Shown here: piece after piece, positions 48,101 to 56,578 of the stretch | Layout: each line of letters begins with the position of its first letter | How positions within the stretch are numbered: position 1 is the stretch's first letter | Assembly (NCBI GenBank): GCA_019843655.1 | Contig: JACDQD010000006.1 | Coordinates: 26,430,246 to 26,494,245 of the forward strand | From: Lethocerus indicus | Taxonomy: Eukaryota > Arthropoda > Insecta > Hemiptera > Belostomatidae | Length of the DNA stretch: 64,000 bases | Reading direction: 5' to 3' | The notes under the pieces: generated by a model | The model's database searches: none | Seen by the model: the letters and a program-made list of their open reading frames with translations, nothing else | What the model was told of the DNA's origin: nothing | Program-made: the position numbers and the translations under genes

Positions 48101-49394
48101 GCCTCCCAACCGGCCTCCCTCTCTTTAATGAATCAACTCAACATTTTTCCAATACAGAGTAATAGAAGTTGACTGCCGATAAATTCGAGCTTTATCGGAA
48201 TTATTCAAACTTTCAAATAATTCAAAATTTCAAATATTCTGCCCCAACGAAACCCGGCATACCTCGACTTAACGATATCGTGAAGCTACTAATTTTCAAA
48301 TCGTGCGTGTCAGAAACACAATGGGGGGGGGGCGTTAACGATTTTACGAACGGCGTTCGGAATTTGTTGGAGTTAGACCGTTTTATTTAGCTTTTATTCT
48401 CCGCTTGTATAGCGCTGTTTTTTACCGTTTGCTGGTGAAATACAGATCGTTGGATCGTTGTTAAATGAACCGCGTACAACATTTGGCATTTTGTAAAACG
48501 TATCGTTACCCGCGCATAAATTAGACGTATAGCAATTAGGGCAGCCCGAATACACGATATCGTTCTATTTGAACACCCCCAGCCGGAATACATAATTTAT
48601 TGAGCTCCGGACGAGATTCAATGCAGCCGTAACAAAGTTTTGATTATATAATGTGGTAATTGGGGATAATTAAATGAATCCCCGTCAGAATTCGTTCTCC
48701 GAACTCCAGTTTCCAATTTTCCCGGAAATAAATGTTGGAATTTCCACTGGCGCCGGAATATACCCAGTCCCTGTTTACTTTGTGATACGTGAACTTTTTA
48801 GAAATAAAAGCTGCAGCTTTTACAACAAGCGTTATGTTTTCTGTAATGCTGATAAATTTTAACGATAGATGAAACGAAAGAAAAATTAAATATAAATATA
48901 ATCTGTTTAAGATCATGATTTACTTACTCGTTGGCTGCGTCTTGTGCCTCAGGAATGCCGTGGTGAAGCGCAAAGTCCGTGAACGTGATCTGGACTCGCT
49001 CCTTACCCCGGGCCACGAAGTGATACCTATACAAGAGAAAAAATATTATTTATTACCAAATATATTTTAATTAACATTATTTCTCAATATTATTATGAAA
49101 AATAATGTCTCTTGATAAAAAACGTACAAATAATCAGTATACGAATGAATTAATTCGTTCTTTTGCACGTTTTCTGAAGGTTTTCTTATATATAAATCTT
49201 TAACAAAACATCATGCGCTTTCGTGGCTTATCTGGACATACTATATGGCCAATTTTATGATCTAATTTATGTATAATTAATGATATAGTTTTACCTGCAA
49301 TGTGTTCGGGGCGGGTAGGGGCCCGGGTAGCCTGGTGAGCTCACGCTCCCTTCCTTACTCGCGTCACTGTTCACCGTCACATCGCAGCTTGTCC
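13352..49394 (-). CDS. Sol1: Two-CUB-domain protein, suppressor-of-lurcher (Sol1)-like; partial gene of five joined exons
   Basis: Five minus-strand exons (listed separately) join without any frame conflict into about 293 residues. The order is CUB1 (exons 1-3), CUB2 (exons 4-5) and a linker rich in Thr, Val, Ala and Pro. Each CUB has the usual four cysteines, the SPGYP or SPNFPGLYP opening and the DYVEF / YVQIEG strand. Known of the family: Sol-1 proteins are extracellular or membrane-anchored CUB proteins that modulate ionotropic glutamate receptors. The assignment rests on remembered similarity of segments such as TSCDVTVNSDASKEG and AVSASDYVEFSNFM to insect suppressor-of-lurcher proteins; no search was run. 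Alternatives are a Neto-like or other CUB protein. Signal peptide, later domains and membrane anchor are not identified, so both ends are incomplete. Introns are 268, 11972, 11232 and 11692 bp. The exons are clearly more GC-rich than the flanking intron. Confidence 0.72.
13627..16169. other. Intron 4-5, part between exon 5 and HHR-F copy 4
   Basis: AT-rich. Short frames only, none recognisable. Confidence 0.6.
16214..16250 (-). ncRNA. Hammerhead ribozyme-like motif (copy 4, left, inverted)
   Basis: On the minus strand this has exactly the same 37-nt arrangement as the right end of the copy: GCTA, CTGAAGA, T, GGC/GCC stem, GAAA, CCGGTC, TAGC. The two motifs face inward-to-outward in opposite orientations. 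Confidence 0.6.
16349..16404. repeat. (TA)n microsatellite inside HHR-F copy 4
   Basis: About 27 TA units at the place where copies 1 and 6 have only gtatataggtgt and tttatatatatgtgt. Confidence 0.95.
16541..16577 (+). ncRNA. Hammerhead ribozyme-like motif (copy 4, right)
   Basis: Read in order: GCTA (helix I), CTGAAGA (core C3-A9), T, GGC-GAGCA-GCC (helix II with loop), GAAA, CC/GG (helix III with no loop), TC (cleavage after C17), TAGC (helix I, complementary to GCTA). All conserved core bases of a type I hammerhead are present. The deviation is one extra U between A9 and helix II. Helix III is so short that activity would probably need a dimer, as known for minimal hammerheads of Penelope-like elements and retrozymes. 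Confidence 0.6.
17431..23321. repeat. 77-bp G-rich minisatellite array, about 76 units
   Basis: The unit includes gagttgtcgacgggcaagcg, gtggtccggggg, aaggttcggggcggcacggc and gggtcggagggctgagggag, with a period of 77 bp. GC is very high and the plus strand is strongly G-biased. Variants form zones: units with gtaggaggccgg at the left edge and again in the last unit, gtaggagggctg in the middle left, and gtcggagggctg on the right. Runs of nearly perfect units (for example 21840-22075, 22720-22925, 23100-23280) alternate with units damaged by small deletions. The long minus-strand frames (up to about 1100 codons) arise because the C-rich strand of the unit has no stop in any frame. Since 77 is not a multiple of 3 and indels abound, they are not genes. 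The array lies in the large intron between exons 4 and 5. Confidence 0.95.
23322..25318. other. Intron 4-5, part between the 77-bp array and exon 4
   Basis: No gene seen. A C homopolymer is at 23839-23849. A possible remnant of the HHR-F end is at 24515. Confidence 0.6.
24515..24560 (-). mobile_element. Possible HHR-F left-end remnant
   Basis: ttctgtccccgtcggtttcg and cttctcgccatcgtcagtag match the family left end with an internal deletion of about 30 bp. On the minus strand the core reads CTGACGA ... GAAACC. A similar but weaker trace is at 29620-29690 (tctcgccatatttagtcgca). Confidence 0.35.
25319..25532 (-). CDS. Sol1: Exon 4: start of CUB2
   Basis: The acceptor is ctatgttttcag. AT joins the A of exon 3 to make Asn, giving FTE-N-FGIGTGEQLSDYPC. 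CUB2 then runs through GGTFSSPNFPGLYPRDTEC and a hydrophobic strand VRIHFSYFDIEGVL. The exon ends in CC before the donor gtaagtac. The length is 214 bp, which fits the phases on both sides. Two of the four CUB2 cysteines are here. Confidence 0.85.
25533..30633. other. Intron 3-4, first part
   Basis: AT-rich intron with scattered short frames and homopolymers (27218-27235 C-rich; 29095-29104 C-rich). No coding sequence or complete mobile element was recognised. A weak HHR-F trace is near 29620-29690. Confidence 0.55.
30634..30764 (+). mobile_element. HHR-F family repeat, copy 5 (right end only)
   Basis: A solo right end: gtgaggatgcccaaaaaaca, then gactaacaccgctactgaag, gccgaaaccggtctagcg and gaaacacacgaaatctacgg. 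Helix II of the hammerhead-like core is altered (GGG/GCC). Confidence 0.75.
31250..31313. repeat. Dispersed repeat, copy b (partner at 12993-13055)
   Basis: The same arrangement as copy a (attatcactaacttccgtct ... ataatactgtaggaagaac ... gtgagttg). No open frame or terminal repeat was noticed. Confidence 0.5.
33132..33171. repeat. (GA)n microsatellite
   Basis: About 17 GA units grading into gaaagagaaaaaa. Confidence 0.93.
34106..34142 (-). ncRNA. Hammerhead ribozyme-like motif (copy 6, left)
   Basis: An intact minus-strand core, identical to that of copy 4. The opposite end of this copy has lost the motif by deletion. Confidence 0.58.
34471..34660. repeat. 70-bp satellite, three units in inverted orientation
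   Basis: The units start at caacgaactttagt at 34471, 34541 and 34611. Each is the reverse complement of the array A/B unit and carries ggggcgctagtttatc. The block lies inside HHR-F copy 6. Confidence 0.85.
36631..36740. repeat. Copied segment with mariner end, flanked by 13-bp direct repeats
   Basis: The direct repeats cgggtggcctaaa at 36618-36630 and 36741-36753 bracket this segment. Positions 36643-36745 match 37986-38093, including the first ~28 bp of the mariner MITE end (cgggtcggcaactaagtcct). The rest of the MITE is missing here. Confidence 0.75.
36765..36955 (-). CDS. Sol1: Exon 3: end of CUB1
   Basis: The acceptor is ctctgtttcag. The first base C completes GAC (Asp), followed by CDGVDSVIAYVQIEGKLDK, then DSYCG and a final RGFRATYYFTE. 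The exon supplies cysteines 3 and 4 of CUB1 and the closing strand. It ends with one base (A) before the donor gtgagtgcc. The length is 191 bp (1+189+1). A transposon-derived insertion begins only 24 bp into the downstream intron (see findings). Confidence 0.85.
37040..37681. mobile_element. piggyBac-like MITE, 642 bp, TTAA target site
   Basis: TTAA precedes ctcgttcactaccaacgg at the left. At the right cggtagcgaactgg precedes TTAA, and its complement (ccagttcgctaccg) aligns with the left end at most positions. The subterminal region has two near-palindromes, cacatatatgtgac and cacacatatgtgac. The interior is AT-rich without a transposase. It lies just upstream of exon 3 in the intron. Confidence 0.7.
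38067..38271. mobile_element. mariner-like MITE, 205 bp, TA target site
   Basis: The left terminus reads ccggtcggcaactaagttat tgcggg. The right terminus is the complement of ttgggtcggcaactaaataa ttgcgg. TA dinucleotides flank both sides (38065-38066, 38272-38273). The interior is too short for a transposase. The GGTCGGCAACTAAGT terminus is characteristic of one mariner group. Confidence 0.8.
38274..40727. other. Intron 2-3, between the mariner MITE and the LINE fragment
   Basis: A G homopolymer is at 38352-38363. Positions 39666-39687 resemble a 22-bp piece of the LINE (aggccattactaaaa, ggacat). cgaaaccggt at 39940-39950 may be an old HHR-F scrap. No gene. Confidence 0.5.
40728..41311 (+). 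mobile_element. Jockey-like LINE, 5'-truncated 3' end with frameshifts
   Basis: The first frame encodes TWNPHTRLKRIDINRKF, then WTSKLTLSNKLTIYKAILKP and TYGI, which is the thumb/C-terminal part of a Jockey-clade reverse transcriptase. After a frameshift it continues as SNIPRIQRFQSKVLRTILNA, and after another as HHDLNIPTVDEVAKSRFLK. The tail contains gtgtcaaaagtgccatcctc and ends in an A-rich run near 41285-41311. The element is dead, in plus orientation, antisense to the host gene, and in the intron between exons 2 and 3. Confidence 0.85.
41312..44460. other. Intron 2-3, between the LINE and HHR-F copy 7
   Basis: Apart from the unrecognised frame at 43419-43853, only short frames and AT-rich sequence are present. 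Confidence 0.55.
43419..43853 (-). other. Unrecognised open frame, 144 codons
   Basis: This is the longest open frame outside the satellite and the CUB exons. It contains WRIVPDSFPKANRVLIGYNI and a hydrophobic C-terminus (SYLLSLTAPLIVLIILSH). I recognise no family, and no splice sites or promoter support it. It could be a fragment of an unknown repeat or chance. It is intronic on the same strand as the CUB gene. Confidence 0.15.
44649..45424. repeat. 70-bp satellite array B, about 11 units
   Basis: The unit matches array A except in one block: gctcttccaccaacaaac instead of gcactttcaccgataaac. Units near 45130-45390 mix in a second variant (ctttcaccgataaattagcg, cccccctgagtgtgg). The period is 70 bp. 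The array is inside HHR-F copy 7. Confidence 0.93.
45619..45655 (+). ncRNA. Hammerhead ribozyme-like motif (copy 7, right)
   Basis: An intact plus-strand core. The helix II loop is GAGCT rather than GAGCA, a change confined to the loop; stem and core are unchanged. Confidence 0.58.
45702..48927. other. Intron 2-3, from HHR-F copy 7 to exon 2
   Basis: A pyrimidine-rich stretch is at 46680-46865 and a C homopolymer at 47385-47395. No gene or complete element was recognised. Confidence 0.55.
48928..49026 (-). CDS. Sol1: Exon 2: middle of CUB1
   Basis: The acceptor is cttgtatag. The first base G completes the AGG Arg codon begun in exon 1. The exon encodes YHFVARGKERVQITFTDF and continues to AQDAAN, ending in GA before the donor gtaagta. 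The RVQITFTDF strand is typical of CUB domains. The length is 99 bp. The intron separating it from exon 1 is only 268 bp, unlike the later introns. Confidence 0.82.
49295..49394 (-). CDS. Sol1: Exon 1 of the recognised set: start of CUB1
   Basis: The acceptor reads aatgtttcag and the exon begins GG ACA AGC TGC, so one base comes from an earlier exon (phase 1). The exon ends TGC AG before the donor gtaaaac. It encodes TSCDVTVNSDASKEG, then SSPGYPGPYPPRTHC, giving the first two cysteines and the SPGYP turn of a CUB domain. The length of 100 bp equals 2+96+2, which fits the phases on both sides. Confidence 0.82.
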
Positions 49395-52300
49395 CTGAAA
49401 CATTTATAAAAATTATAACAAATAACACTAGTACTATTAATTTTATATTAATTATACAGTTAACTCCAAAAGAGTTACTAACACAAAATGAAAAATCCGA
49501 CAAGAAAATTTGTAACTTAGCGTTCTGCGCTCTATACGTGAACAGGAGTGAGCGCGTGAGGTGCCCAATAATTGATCGAGTTTCTAAGTAGGGAGGTTCG
49601 AGAGGGCGTTAAATGCGGGCTTAGAAAACACTTGTCACCAGCGAACATGATTAATGAGACATACCTGCTAATCGAATCACTCCGAGTGATAATCACTTCG
49701 GGTCCCAAACACAGACGCAATTATTATTAACTATATGATGGATGATCGTAAACTAACCGGACGCACGTTAGTTTTAGTCATCACATCTGGCCGTCGTAAG
49801 TAGTATTATGTTATCTAGGTAGTGAACTTAAATCTTAATTAGCACCATTCCTACTTACGAGCGAAGACAGAAAATCATAACTTTGATAATCCAATCAAGG
49901 GTCGGTGCTTACTTACTGCAATACAACCCTTTATTAAGGCTCAGATTAAATAATTTATTTAATATCCGAATTTCATGCCATGATAAGCTGGTTTTTCCTG
50001 ACTCTCCAGTGGCTGGCTGGATCCTTGTTTTGCGGTTAATGGGCCGACAAATAGGATGGCCGGTGAAGAAAGGGCATAATTTAACTTCGACCGTGGCGGC
50101 ATAAATCTAATCTCAAACAATGTCGGCCCCCCCCCCCCCCAAACAACGGAACAATATATAAACCCATCTTTATGAAAAGTTAAAGCGAGTTAAGTAAGTT
50201 TTACAGGGCGAAAACCCGGTTGACACGAACACCGGGCAGAAGGGGGACTCGGGCTCTCCATTATACGGCAGCTTTGTTTCGAACAATGCTCCTTCCGAAT
50301 TATCCGGCCCGGCTAAATCGAGTTCAAAACAGTTCATTTCAGGTATATTCCCAGTCCCAGTGAAAGTTATCACGAATTAGAAACGTTGTTGGCGTCAAGG
50401 ACGTTTTTCAGAATTCAACAAGCGTAAAATATTTAAAAGAGGTAACTTCGCCAACATCAGAACGAATTTTTTCAATTTTAAATTTTCAAATTCTCTGTTT
50501 TATACAGTTTACTTAAGGTATGTTTACTATTTTAAGCTAAATATTTGTTTACTAATGAAACTTTTATCAACTTTCTGTAAAAGAAAGCATTGCATTCAAC
50601 TCCACACTCTGGTTCTCGAATTTAGTTGTGCACCGATTATAAAATCGACTATTAAAACGTTGCCGGCCGTTTTCAGCTTTTAAAACTGGTTTTGAAACCC
50701 CAGTTTTTTTTTACACTCCATTAGTAGAGGGCCCGGGGCGCGAAACTGTAATATTTTCAAACCAACACCCGTCCGATAGGTCAATGTAGGACTAAGTGAA
50801 CAGTCGGATAGGGCGAAAATGTTCTCGAGTATTTTTTTTCCACCCCCACCCGCGGGCCGATAATAAATTGTCACTAATCGGCTCTGCGAAAACAAAAGGA
50901 AACGGAAAAAGCAACCCCCGTGGGTTGTAGGGGGTGGTGTGCTCCATTAAAAACTGGGGAGCGGGTCCTTCTCAAACAATGGGGGTTGGCTTTAGGCGGG
51001 GGCGGGGCGGTAGTGCGGGTCGGACTCGACTTGTAACAAAGCTTGTCGCCTTAAAAGCTCGCCTGATTAAATTTCAGTGCGAAGGCGGCGAAGCGGGAAC
51101 CGATAAAAGGGGTATTAAAAAAAGTAGGCAGGAGAGCGGGGGATTGATAGAAGGGAGGATAGAACACAAAGGGAAAAAATGACGGAAGAAAAGTAGAAGA
51201 AGAAGTAAAAAAGAAGAACGGCCGATGGATTATTTTTCTTGGCTGTGGAGGGCCTCAAAGTGGGGGGGGGGACCAATCGAGCCCACACACTCACACCAAA
51301 ACGCAGCCTACAACGATTGGAAAACGGCAAAAAATATTCTTGACTTTTTCCGAAAATGTCAAGACCCTATTCTTTCTTTCCAGCCGCCTTTGGATAGTGG
51401 CACTAAAAAAATGATTGGTTCCTTAATCAGAATCTCTTATCATTGGGCCTGTCAATATCACCTCCTTTGGCGGATCGATTTTATTATCGATTATTTATCG
51501 TATTCCAATCGTAGGAGTAAAGCCTGATTATTTAAACGTGAATTTAACAATACTAAATATTTTTTTTACAGAATAAATGGATATTATCAGAATTGAGAGA
51601 ATAATTGAAGGAAAAATCGTAGTATAATAATATTTATAAATTTTTGAAGACACTGGCTTTTAAAGGGTTTTTATGAAAGCCAATTTTAAGCCTTGTCTCG
51701 GTTTGTTTTTGCTTATAAATGATTAAGATTGGTAATCAACTAAGTTATACCTAAACAAGCCTGTTCACGGTAAAAGCTACCAGCTGGTAAATTTAAACTG
51801 TTCTCGCACCCAACAAACTCGAGCACGCCCCAGTAATTGACAGTTTAACAGGGTTAAAGTATCGTGTAATAATAAAAACTCGGAGAACAGTAAATTGATA
51901 AATATTAGTCGATATTGTCATATGTATCGGGGAACTCAAATAATTTTCGCCGCGCCCCTTTGAGCACTGAATCGCGAAAATTGCCTTATTTACAGGGTGC
52001 TGGAGGCAGGTTGTATGGGCGTCATTAGGGGGTATATTAACGGGCGGATAGGATTTGCATTAAATCCCGGGGTTGGATTATAGGGAAGAGGCAGTTGGGG
52101 GAAGGACCCGCGCGCCCGGTGCGAAGTGGGCGCACTTAGTTAGGAGGAATCAGCTATATGAGGATGTGCAAAGCCCGACTATAATTGGGAACCAACTCTC
52201 GCAGTATCCAGTCTTCAATTTCAGTTAACAAATCTACAATCCGAAATCTCGCTTATTATAAAATTGTTTATCTAAATATTTCTTTTCAATGTTATATACC

Positions 52301-55300
52301 GATTATTCCAATTTGGAATTTCCAACAATGTGGATCCACCGAGACATCCAACTGGATGCTCACATACAGAGATTCCAAACGAAAGTTACACAATATTTTA
52401 TTCGCAATTTAAATCTGCCAAATCACGCCATTTAAGCCTTCGTTTTATTGTTAGTTAAATTCCAAGCAACTAAAAATATATTTGTCAAACTTCGCGATAT
52501 TTAGTTGTGTCATAATTAAAAGAAAACCGTGTTGTTTTGTAAAAACTATGTATTAAACCTACGGTCTGTCTTCAGATATTGAATGTACCCCCTCCCCGCC
52601 ACCACGTATATAACTTGTTGCTATTCATTCGAGTTTCGGAGAGAACAATATTTTCTTGATATTTCAGAAGGAATTAGGGTTCGGCGGCCTGGCAATGGGA
52701 CGGGTTCGGGCGAGCTCAGCATTCGGCCCAATGGTGGCGGTTGTGGATAGGGAGGGAGGGAGGAAGGGGGGTCCTAAGCTCTCGGGTTCGAGATTGGGCT
52801 GGGGGGTGGTTGAAAGGGAGGGAGGAAGGGAGGAAGGGCATTATGAAACTTGCCGCCGCCACCCTATTAGGTTTCTGAAAAAGAGGGATGCTTTTATGCG
52901 AGACAGCAAAAAGGGGGGCGTATTCCAAGGCAAATATAACTTGAGGTCGATGGCTCCTGTAAAATCACTAGCCTCGCTTGCCAGTTAATACGTTTCGGCC
53001 GGTCCTGGATTTAGACGACGGGAAGGGAGATTATAATTAGGATGTCACTTCAATTATCTTCGTATATTTATAAAATCTCTTAGGTCAACAGACGACTGTG
53101 ATCCTGAGGAGAAAATCGGGATATTCAACGATCATTTTCTAAGTTAGAAGATTATTTATGTAGAATGTAATAATTGATTTAATTAATACCATCACGGACG
53201 ACCTAGCAGGTGTCACAAATACATTATCTACCGATAATTGAGTTTATTTTCTGTAACACAAAAATTGATTACACTCAGAAACGACGTAAGGACACACCTG
53301 TTCCAATGTATGACTTTTACACAAAAAATTAGTATAATAAATCACGTTGATATTAAAGTTCTTATGGATTCTTACTTACGAACGTATGAAACGCTTTCCT
53401 AAGAATTTGGCCTATATTAAAGCTATAGGGTTAGTCATAAATATATTTCAAATTTAAATAAGTAGGCCTGGCACCGCGGTATAGCAGAGTGTGCTATCGA
53501 TAGTATTAGTGACAGTGTGCAACGGACCGTATATTGGCCCAGGGAAAGGGCCTAGTGAAACTCTACACTAATTCCAATTATCGACTGAAGTGTTCTCAAG
53601 TTACTTCGGCTGAGGGCAACCTTATGCCTCTTCGGCATGAATTCCGGTGGCAGTAACTCAATTCTTGGTGTAGTCGAGCAATGAAACGTTTTCGATTGTT
53701 CAATGAAATTTTAAATATTTCACCATAGCCAATTACAAATACACGTATACAGCAAACGTGTTACTGCGAAAGACCGATATATGGCAAATGTCGATATTCT
53801 CCTGTGTATGTACGGAATATTTGCCAAATATCATTATCGTAATTGAATTTTTTTTGTATACATTTATATTTAATTTTCATACTGTATCGGGTTAAACTAG
53901 GTGAGGAAATCTAGTTCGAATTTCTGTTGTAATTTTGTTTTGAAAGGTGAAGAACTTGGCGGGAAAGAGCCAAGTTTTGCCAATTTGCCCCTGCATTCAA
54001 TCAGGAAGCTTCGGCCTGGAAAAAATTAAGTTAGGACTGTTTTAAGCTCAAATATTACATCTGGCTCGAAGTTACTTCGTTATTTCGAAGGGAAGGGGCA
54101 GCCCTGTTCAGTTTATCAACTTGACTAACTTCGTCTTGGGTCTCTCTGAGGAAACATGATTTATACCTCCTTAGCGTTGCTCTTATTATTTCGCTTTTTC
54201 TATTTTTTTTCCTTCAATTAATTTTCTTTCGACGCCTTCTTTGAATACAAATCCGAGCCAATCTGTCGCGGCGGAGGTCATTTTTACAGCCGGACAGAAA
54301 TCACAGGGAATGAAAATTGAAATCGTCCCTTGCCGTTACACTGTACTCTGTTACTACATATAAAAATATTGCTATTTATATATTTAATACATATAAAATA
54401 GGCTCAGAACATGTATTGCATTAATGCTTTCAGAAACTTTGCCTACACCGAACCCTTAAAAGCAGGCTTTAGGCACCTTTCAAGTGAAAATTTTAGTACG
54501 AACATTTCCTCCCCTTAATGGATTTTTCACCCCACCGAATATACCCTCCCCCCACCCCATATGCATTGATAAGGTGGTTGAGCATTAAAGACAAATTGAT
54601 ATCAATTAGAACGCGTTCAGTGGCGTCGTCCGCCACAAAATTAAATTCGCGTCCCTCCCCAATTTGCATACCGGACCGCGGTTTACGAATCCTTTCATAA
54701 TTTCCCCATCTACAACAATAGCATTCTCGTTAGTGCGGTTCAAATTCCTATTTTTCGGGGCTTAAAAGTGTTCTCCGCGGTACTAGTAGCTCCTGTTTTT
54801 ATACTGCGACATGTTTTAATATTATACAAAAATGAATTATGAAATATTTAAATTGAATAATTCAAAACGGGAAAATCCGAAGAACTTCCTTCCTATGTTA
54901 CTGAAGGTTTTTAAATCAGCTTAGTGTTATACAGCTGATTATTTACAAATTAATGTAAAATATATCTCGGTTTTCCGGACACGATTATTTCCAATTAGTC
55001 GTTTTTTCACAAATTATCTTTTGTGGTTGTTGACAAGGCCGATACTTTGGTTTGATTTCAACTCGTGTTTCAATTAGAGAAAGGCACTAGTTGAGAGGCC
55101 AAAGTGGCCCGAACTAAGCGCGGGTCGGGTGCGGGCCATTAACGAGGTACTGCGGGTTTGCCCGCACGGACGGGGGTGGAAAAAGAACAAACAGAACAAT
55201 CCTGTATAACCATAATACTAAGTGCCACTAAGTGCATCTAAGTCGCTGTCGCGGTTCTAACACGCCGGCTAACGTTACTAACCTCCGTCAACTCTTCTTA

Positions 55301-55692
55301 CGCTCAGTTCAAATTGCAATTCACTGGGAACCCTCGCAGAAATAAATCCTCAATTTTACACGCAATAATAATATTAATTAGGGGAAAAAAACCTTCACAA
55401 CTTATGGTTGGGTCTGCAGAACAAATAAATAAATAATTTAGAAAGGAGCCATGAATTACTTCAGACTAGGCGGAAATGTGGGGTTTAAATTCTTGACGGG
55501 ATATCCCAATAATAACAATAATAATGATAATAATAATAATAGTAATAATTTCATTCCAATATAGATACAACAATATATAATTTGCATAACAGAATGGACC
55601 GTCGCCTGTAGTTCCCTGACGTCATAACATATATCAACAACAATAACTATTATTCTGTTGTATTAACAATATAATTACATAACAATATGAAA

Positions 55693-55744
<52 letters not shown>

Positions 55745-56397
55745 AATATATGATAATAAACATAAATAAATTGGTACGTTTAAAATTAAATAAATATTAA
55801 TAAAGTAATCTACTCTCCGTCCAGTAGGATACTGACAACGCATTGTAATTTGTACAATTTAATATATAATATATAATACATAACTATTTACACATATTCT
55901 ACGAACAGGAATTGTCGTCCTTTTTATGCGTGTAATATCATTATCCTCCTTCCATTCTAATAACTTCAGCTGTATCCGGCCATGCATGGTCGGGAGGCGG
56001 AATGGTTACGGCGCGAATGGACGCTAAACCCGCATCACCTCGTATTGAGGGTTTGCCGCATTACAGCGCCGTGCTTACTTATTCAAAATAAAATAATTTG
56101 AACTTAATTCGATACAACGGAGCAAAATGACATTGTTCACGGCTCTATTAGCTATCAACTATATATTTAAATATTATTCTGAACGCGAGGATATTTTTAT
56201 TACGCCTTACCATAGCGTTTTTAGATCTCCGTGACTCAGGGAAAATTTGGGTCCTGCATTTTAAGATCCATAAACATAATTCAAATTTGCAGATGGTTAT
56301 ACGCAGATCTCACGTAACTCCAGAACACTCTGTTTAATTCAGAAAGGTAATTATTGCAGAAATGTTAATGGTTTCAGCGCCCTTAGGCCCAACTCAC
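49395..56397. other. Presumed upstream intron of the CUB gene
   Basis: No supported exon. The minus frame at 50170-50373 (includes ELDLAGPDNSEGALFETKLP) looks protein-like but has no splice support or in-frame ATG at its start. A C homopolymer (50129-50141) and A/G-rich frames at 51115-51220 and 52740-52840 are low complexity. Confidence 0.5.
55697..55742. repeat. (AT)n microsatellite
   Basis: About 22 AT units in a very AT-rich setting with AATAAT runs just upstream (55507-55550). Confidence 0.95.
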
Positions 56398-56447
56398 GCT
56401 TTCCGACTGTGGAACAGGATCTCGGAATTGTTCCTGCCGTATTTCAC

Positions 56448-56578
56448 CTTTGTCCGTGTACAAATTATATATAGATGAATTGATAATTACCAGTCCGTCC
56501 TGGTACACGTTGCTCAAGGTGCAACGGGCGGTATAATCTGTGTAAGTGTAAACGGCCCTACGGTAGTATGTAGAAACG
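56448..56578 (-). CDS. Candidate upstream exon, unrecognised domain
   Basis: On the minus strand a good acceptor (gagacaatttcag) is followed by an open frame that encodes VSTYYRRAVYTYTDYTARC and then TLSNVYQDGLVIINSSIYN. The composition looks like real protein. Two donors are possible. AAAG before gtgaaa at 56447 leaves one base, which fits the entry phase of the first CUB exon exactly and would give ...LYTDKG-TSC. A stronger consensus, AGC before gtgagt at 56397, leaves phase 0 and would need another exon in between. Inference: this is the N-terminal extension of the CUB gene. It could instead be another gene or chance. Confidence 0.42.

Noticed and set aside
50170..50373. Minus-strand frame with protein-like composition
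   Set aside because: It lacks an ATG at its start, has no acceptor/donor pair in phase with the CUB gene, and matches no domain I know.
52656..52988. 110-codon plus-strand frame
   Set aside because: It lies in low-complexity GGGAGG-type sequence with frames open on both strands.
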